64,000 bases of DNA, taken from NCBI RefSeq assembly GCF_900141805.1, contig NZ_FQYN01000001.1, positions 434,001 through 498,000 of the forward strand, read 5' to 3'. Under the pieces are notes generated by a model. It was not told the DNA's origin, made no database searches, and saw only the letters and a list, made by a program, of their open reading frames with translations. The DNA is from Hymenobacter daecheongensis DSM 21074 (GTDB lineage: Bacteria; Bacteroidota; Bacteroidia; Cytophagales; Hymenobacteraceae). Positions 61,297 to 64,000 of the stretch are shown here, in pieces; position 1 is the first letter of the stretch, and every line of letters begins with the position of its first letter. Position numbers and translations under genes: made by a program.

Positions 61297-62133
61297 ATGA
61301 AGCTTAACCGTCTCCTCTCGTTTGCCGCGCTGGCGGCTCTGGCTCTCACGGGCTGCAGCAAAGACTCTGATTCTGATAAGTCGGCCAAGCTGGAAGTGCG
61401 GCTGACCGATGCGCCCGGCGACTTTCGCGCCGTGTCGCTGGACGTGCGCCAGATTGAAGTGCACCTGAAAGACGAAAAGGAGCCTGACGGCTGGCAGTTC
61501 CTGACTTTCACGCCCCAGATGGTGAACATCATGGACTACGTGAACGGCAAGTCGGCCTTGCTGGTGAGCACCGATTTCGCCCCTGGCGACATCAAGGAAA
61601 TCCGCCTGATTCTGGGCCCCAACAGCACCGTGACGGGCAACGACGGCTTCGTATACGATCTGAAAACGCCCAGCGGCCAAAGCTCCGGCGTGAAGCTGAA
61701 GCTGGACAAAGTGAGTCTGCGCCAGTCGGAAACCTTCCAGCTGCTGCTCGATTTCGACGTGGCCAAGTCCATCAAGGAGCGCGGCAACTGGGATAAGAAC
61801 AAGAAAAAGGAGGAGCGCTACATCCTAAAGCCGGTCATCCGGCTGGTGGCCCAGGCGCTGTCCGGCAGCCTGCGCGGCAGCGTGACGCCCGCCGCCGCCC
61901 TGCCCCAGATTCTGGCCATCCGCACCTCCCTCACCCCCGCCGACACGTTCAGCACCGCCACCGACGGCACCGGCAGCTACCAGCTGAACGGCCTGCCCTC
62001 CGGCACCTACCGCGTGCAGGCTTTCCCCACCGTCACGGCCCCCAGCAACCAAAGCCCCTACAAAGTTCAGGAGGCTTCGGGCGTAACGGTGACGACCAAC
62101 ACCACGACCACACAGAACTTCACGCTGCAGTAA
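61297..62133 (+). CDS. DUF4382 lipoprotein with carboxypeptidase-regulatory-like domain
   Basis: 278 residues from ATG 61297 with a lipoprotein signal (LALTGC). DUF4382 spans ~28-195: VRLTDAPGDFRAVSLDVRQIEVHL, LVSTDFAPGDIKEIRLILG, KLDKVSLRQSETFQLLLDFD. A C-terminal beta-sandwich (LRGSVTPAAALPQILAIR, GSYQLNGLPSGTYRVQAFP) is the carboxypeptidase-regulatory-like domain. Probably surface lipoprotein; function unknown. Confidence 0.85.
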   Translation: MKLNRLLSFAALAALALTGCSKDSDSDKSAKLEVRLTDAPGDFRAVSLDVRQIEVHLKDEKEPDGWQFLTFTPQMVNIMDYVNGKSALLVSTDFAPGDIKEIRLILGPNSTVTGNDGFVYDLKTPSGQSSGVKLKLDKVSLRQSETFQLLLDFDVAKSIKERGNWDKNKKKEERYILKPVIRLVAQALSGSLRGSVTPAAALPQILAIRTSLTPADTFSTATDGTGSYQLNGLPSGTYRVQAFPTVTAPSNQSPYKVQEASGVTVTTNTTTTQNFTLQ

Positions 62134-62152
62134 GCTTCGCAGTTTTGAATAG

Positions 62153-62190
62153 CAAAAAGCCTGTTTCCAGCATTGGAAACAGGCTTTTTG
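62153..62190 (+). terminator. Terminator of the DUF4382 gene
   Basis: A 17-bp stem CAAAAAGCCTGTTTCCA/TGGAAACAGGCTTTTTG with a 4-base loop. Confidence 0.9.
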
Positions 62191-62196
62191 ATTTAC

Positions 62197-62304
62197 CGTC
62201 TGTCATCCTGAGCTTGCGAAGGACCTTATCACGGTAGAGTAATCATTGTTCTTACAACTCGTTCAGCCGTGATAAGGTCCTTCGCAAGCTCAGGATGACA
62301 GACG
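62197..62304. repeat. TCATCCTGAGC palindrome, 38-bp arms
   Basis: Arms 62197-62234 and 62267-62304 are exact inverted copies around a 32-base loop, the best-preserved TCATCCTGAGC member in the window. Lies between the convergent DUF4382 and thioredoxin-like genes. Confidence 0.92.
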
Positions 62305-62325
62305 TATGGTATTTGCCGAAAAGGC

Positions 62326-62946
62326 TCAAGCCAGCCTCTGCAGCAGCGCCAGCAGCTCTCCCTGAGTCGTCTGGGTTTTGTCGTGGGCGTACCAAGCGTG
62401 CACCTGCTCGGCGTACTGCTCGTGGGTGGCGCCCTGGGCTTTCAGGTCAAGCAGCAGTTTCTGGGCCGGGGCGGGGCGTGGGCCCCACTGCGCTACTTCG
62501 GTCAGCGTATCGGGATGCAGCACCACCAGCTTCGGAATAGCGCGGGCCCCGTTGGTGAGGTAGCGGTCCATGAGGGCGGGATGCTCGTCGCGCAGCACGT
62601 AGTGGGTGCTGATTTTGCCGCCCGAGGCCTGCGCTATGGCTTCCAGCACGGGCACAATCTGGGAAGCGTCGCCGCACCAGCCTTCGGTGATGATAAGCCA
62701 GACGTAGCGCTGCCGCAGGCCGGCCAGCGCCGTTTGCACGGCCGGCAGCAGGTGCGTGGTTTTGTCGAGGCGACGCATGCGCTGCAAGTTCAGGCGCGTG
62801 TAATCGGTCAGGGCTTCCGACTGCTCGGGGCCGGTGGTTTTGCCGTCGGCCAGCAACTCATCAATCAGCTTCCGGTAGGCCGGATAGGAATACGCCGCGG
62901 CTAATTGCTCGGCAGAGACGATGGGGGAAACAACAGCGGTAGGCAT
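62326..62946 (-). CDS. Thioredoxin-family protein, single-Cys active site
   Basis: 206 residues from ATG 62946. The active site is EGWCGDASQ, with one Cys where thioredoxins have CxxC, and the cis-Pro loop AIPKLVVL follows. A helical N-terminal extension of about 85 residues precedes it. No signal peptide. Family of Bacteroidota thioredoxin-like proteins with a WCGDA motif; the single Cys argues for a thiol-monitoring or glutaredoxin-like role, not a classical disulfide reductase (inference). Confidence 0.82.
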   Translation of the reverse strand: MPTAVVSPIVSAEQLAAAYSYPAYRKLIDELLADGKTTGPEQSEALTDYTRLNLQRMRRLDKTTHLLPAVQTALAGLRQRYVWLIITEGWCGDASQIVPVLEAIAQASGGKISTHYVLRDEHPALMDRYLTNGARAIPKLVVLHPDTLTEVAQWGPRPAPAQKLLLDLKAQGATHEQYAEQVHAWYAHDKTQTTQGELLALLQRLA

Positions 62947-62992
62947 AGGGCGAGGCGAAAACGGTGGGAAGGCAGATGCTCCTTAAACCCCA

Positions 62993-63024
62993 AAACCCCG
63001 GCCGGGTTGCGCCGGTCGGGGTTT
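62993..63024 (-). terminator. Terminator of the DinB-family gene
   Basis: An imperfect stem AAACCCCGGCCGG/CCGGTCGGGGTTT, 29 bases past the stop of the DinB-family gene on the minus strand, followed on that strand by TGGGGTTTAAGG. Confidence 0.75.
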
Positions 63025-63052
63025 AGAAGTGTGAATAGAGCAAGCGAAAAAG

Positions 63053-63550
63053 TTACAGGCTCACCGTCTCCTTGCCCGCCGCCGACAGCTCGCGGCAGTA
63101 GGTAATGAAGTCGGTGTTGATGGGCTCCAGCCCCTGCTCGCGCAGCTTAATGGCCACCTGGCCGCGGTGATAATTGCCGTGAATGGGTAGGTGCGTGTAG
63201 ATATCCGATACCTGGCTGGTAAACGACTCGCCGGCCGAGTTGGTGTAGCTAATCAGGCGGTGCAGCTCGGTTTCATCGGCTTCGGCGGCCATGCGGTATA
63301 CGCGGGCCGTCGATTGCTCGTGCCAGTAGTGCAGGCCGGCCAGATCGTGCTCCTGCCACACTTTCACGGGGCTGGGCGTGGCGGTGAGGCGGCCAATCCA
63401 GATAGACTGGGCATTGAGTACGTGGCTGAACAGGCGCAGCACATTGGCCGGAATAGTGGCCCCGCCGGCTACCAGGCGGTCGAGGTGGCTGAGCAGGGTT
63501 TCGTTGGCCCACACGTTGTAAGCCCCCAGTTTTTCAATGGTATTAATCAT
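63053..63550 (-). CDS. DinB-family protein
   Basis: 165 residues from ATG 63550 (MINTIEKLGAYNVWANETLLSHL). The four-helix DinB fold (YfiT/DUF664 group) has metal-ligand histidines in LFSHVLNAQ and in HLPIHGNYHRGQVAIKLREQG. The Bacteroidota group acts in bacillithiol- or thiol-related detoxification in some species; function here is unproven. Upstream frames to 63586 start before the ATG without support. Confidence 0.88.
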   Translation of the reverse strand: MINTIEKLGAYNVWANETLLSHLDRLVAGGATIPANVLRLFSHVLNAQSIWIGRLTATPSPVKVWQEHDLAGLHYWHEQSTARVYRMAAEADETELHRLISYTNSAGESFTSQVSDIYTHLPIHGNYHRGQVAIKLREQGLEPINTDFITYCRELSAAGKETVSL

Positions 63551-63660
63551 GTTCAAGGTGGTATGCGGTACTATACTCAGGGGCAAAGGTAGCCCTCGAA
63601 ACTGAGCGGCGGCCTCGGACGAAACCGTTTTCCGCCTCTGCAGCTACCCCTCGCCGGCCC

Positions 63661-63999
63661 TTACCGGGGGTCTTGCCAGACCAGCATTTCGGCGGTTCGT
63701 TTTTTGGTGAAGTCGGCGCAGTTGCCGTCGCCGCGGCCGGTGATGCCGCCGTCGGGGTGGCAAAGCACCTTGCCTTTGGCATCGTATACGGTGCTAAACT
63801 GGTCGCAGCAGGGTGCGGTTTCGAAGTACACCGCCTCGCCATTGTAGCGGTAGCGGTAGATGTGGATGGGCGGGTTCAGCTTGGGTTCGGCCAGGTGACT
63901 CTGAATACGGGCTTCCAGCCACCGGGGCCGGGCCGTGGTATCGAATGCGGCGGGGCGGTTGCGGGTCAGGTTGGTGGTGTTGGCGCTGGTGGGGTTGGG
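63661..63999 (-). CDS. DUF6970 domain protein (partial, 5' end beyond window)
   Basis: 112 codons from the right edge to TAA at 63661-63663; the start lies outside. The read RWLEARIQSHLAEP, PPIHIYRYRYNGEAVYFETA, PCCDQFSTVYDAKGKVLCHP, DGGITGRGDGNC is the DUF6970 pattern, with conserved Cys (CCDQF, LCHPDGG, NCADF) and a WQDPR end. Function unknown; frequent in Hymenobacteraceae. A different frame through the same DNA has no family character. Confidence 0.75.
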   Translation of the reverse strand, partial: PNPTSANTTNLTRNRPAAFDTTARPRWLEARIQSHLAEPKLNPPIHIYRYRYNGEAVYFETAPCCDQFSTVYDAKGKVLCHPDGGITGRGDGNCADFTKKRTAEMLVWQDPR

Positions 64000-64000
64000 C

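Overview
The window reads as a chromosomal segment of a high-GC Bacteroidota, most like Hymenobacter or a close Cytophagales relative. The evidence is the type IX secretion and gliding proteins (GldJ, PorP/SprF, a C-terminal sorting domain on a GH16 enzyme), promoter motifs of the Bacteroidota type (TTTG, about 20 bp, TAnnTTTG) ahead of rplU, tRNA-fMet, gpmI and an AsmA gene, weak or absent Shine-Dalgarno sequences, and families typical of the phylum (DUF4783, DUF6799, DUF6970, VF530, M56 proteases with receptor-plug-like tails). Genus assignment is inference.

Layout. 1-666: a small two-gene cassette of toxin-antitoxin-like organisation, with a decayed second copy running off the left edge. 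668-4901: class Ia ribonucleotide reductase, nrdB then nrdA on the minus strand, separated by a DUF559 gene bounded by 51-bp inverted repeats. 4902-5396: a divergent intergenic region with a cluster of DnaA boxes next to an AT-rich tract, a candidate replication origin or a DnaA-controlled nrd promoter. 5397-6074: rplU-rpmA. 6247-16892: a cyclase-family hydrolase, hemW, a BamA/TamA-type outer-membrane protein, a lipoprotein esterase, initiator tRNA, a creatininase-family protein, two paralogous tiny basic secreted proteins, a SnoaL-like protein and a pirin. 16905-23112: pentapeptide protein, BlaI/BlaR1-type pair, M13 metallopeptidase, old yellow enzyme. 23264-35162: Nudix, small beta-barrel protein, Gfo/Idh/MocA oxidoreductase, Hsp20, VF530, GH25 lysozyme, RlpA, DnaJ-type co-chaperone, ZIP transporter, methyltransferase, nadC, DUF4783. 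35324-40669: gpmI with a coupled lipoprotein, YjbQ, a beta-helix lipoprotein, prfA.

40831-46020 is the threonine operon: a 28-codon leader peptide with four Thr codons and mutually exclusive antiterminator/terminator hairpins, then thrA (broken by one in-frame TAG), thrB and thrC. 46099-50932: haem-binding lipoprotein, FAD amine-oxidase-like enzyme, exonuclease III, a CMD-family protein, ComF. 51123-57501: gldJ, porP/sprF and a 1158-residue secreted GH16 enzyme. 58102-64000: a large AsmA-like protein, DUF4382 lipoprotein, thioredoxin-like protein, DinB, and a DUF6970 gene cut by the right edge.

A conspicuous trait is the density of intergenic palindromes: perfect 26-45 bp hairpins, a family of TCATnnTGAGC arms with compensatory base changes, CCCCTCC-type repeats related to the DUF559 ends, and short-word A/T repeats laid out as inverted pairs. 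Several supply the stop codons of the neighbouring genes. The strongest leads are the threonine attenuator, the thrA nonsense codon, the DnaA-box cluster, and the DUF559-linked inverted repeats. No computation or database search was run; all family calls come from reading the sequence.
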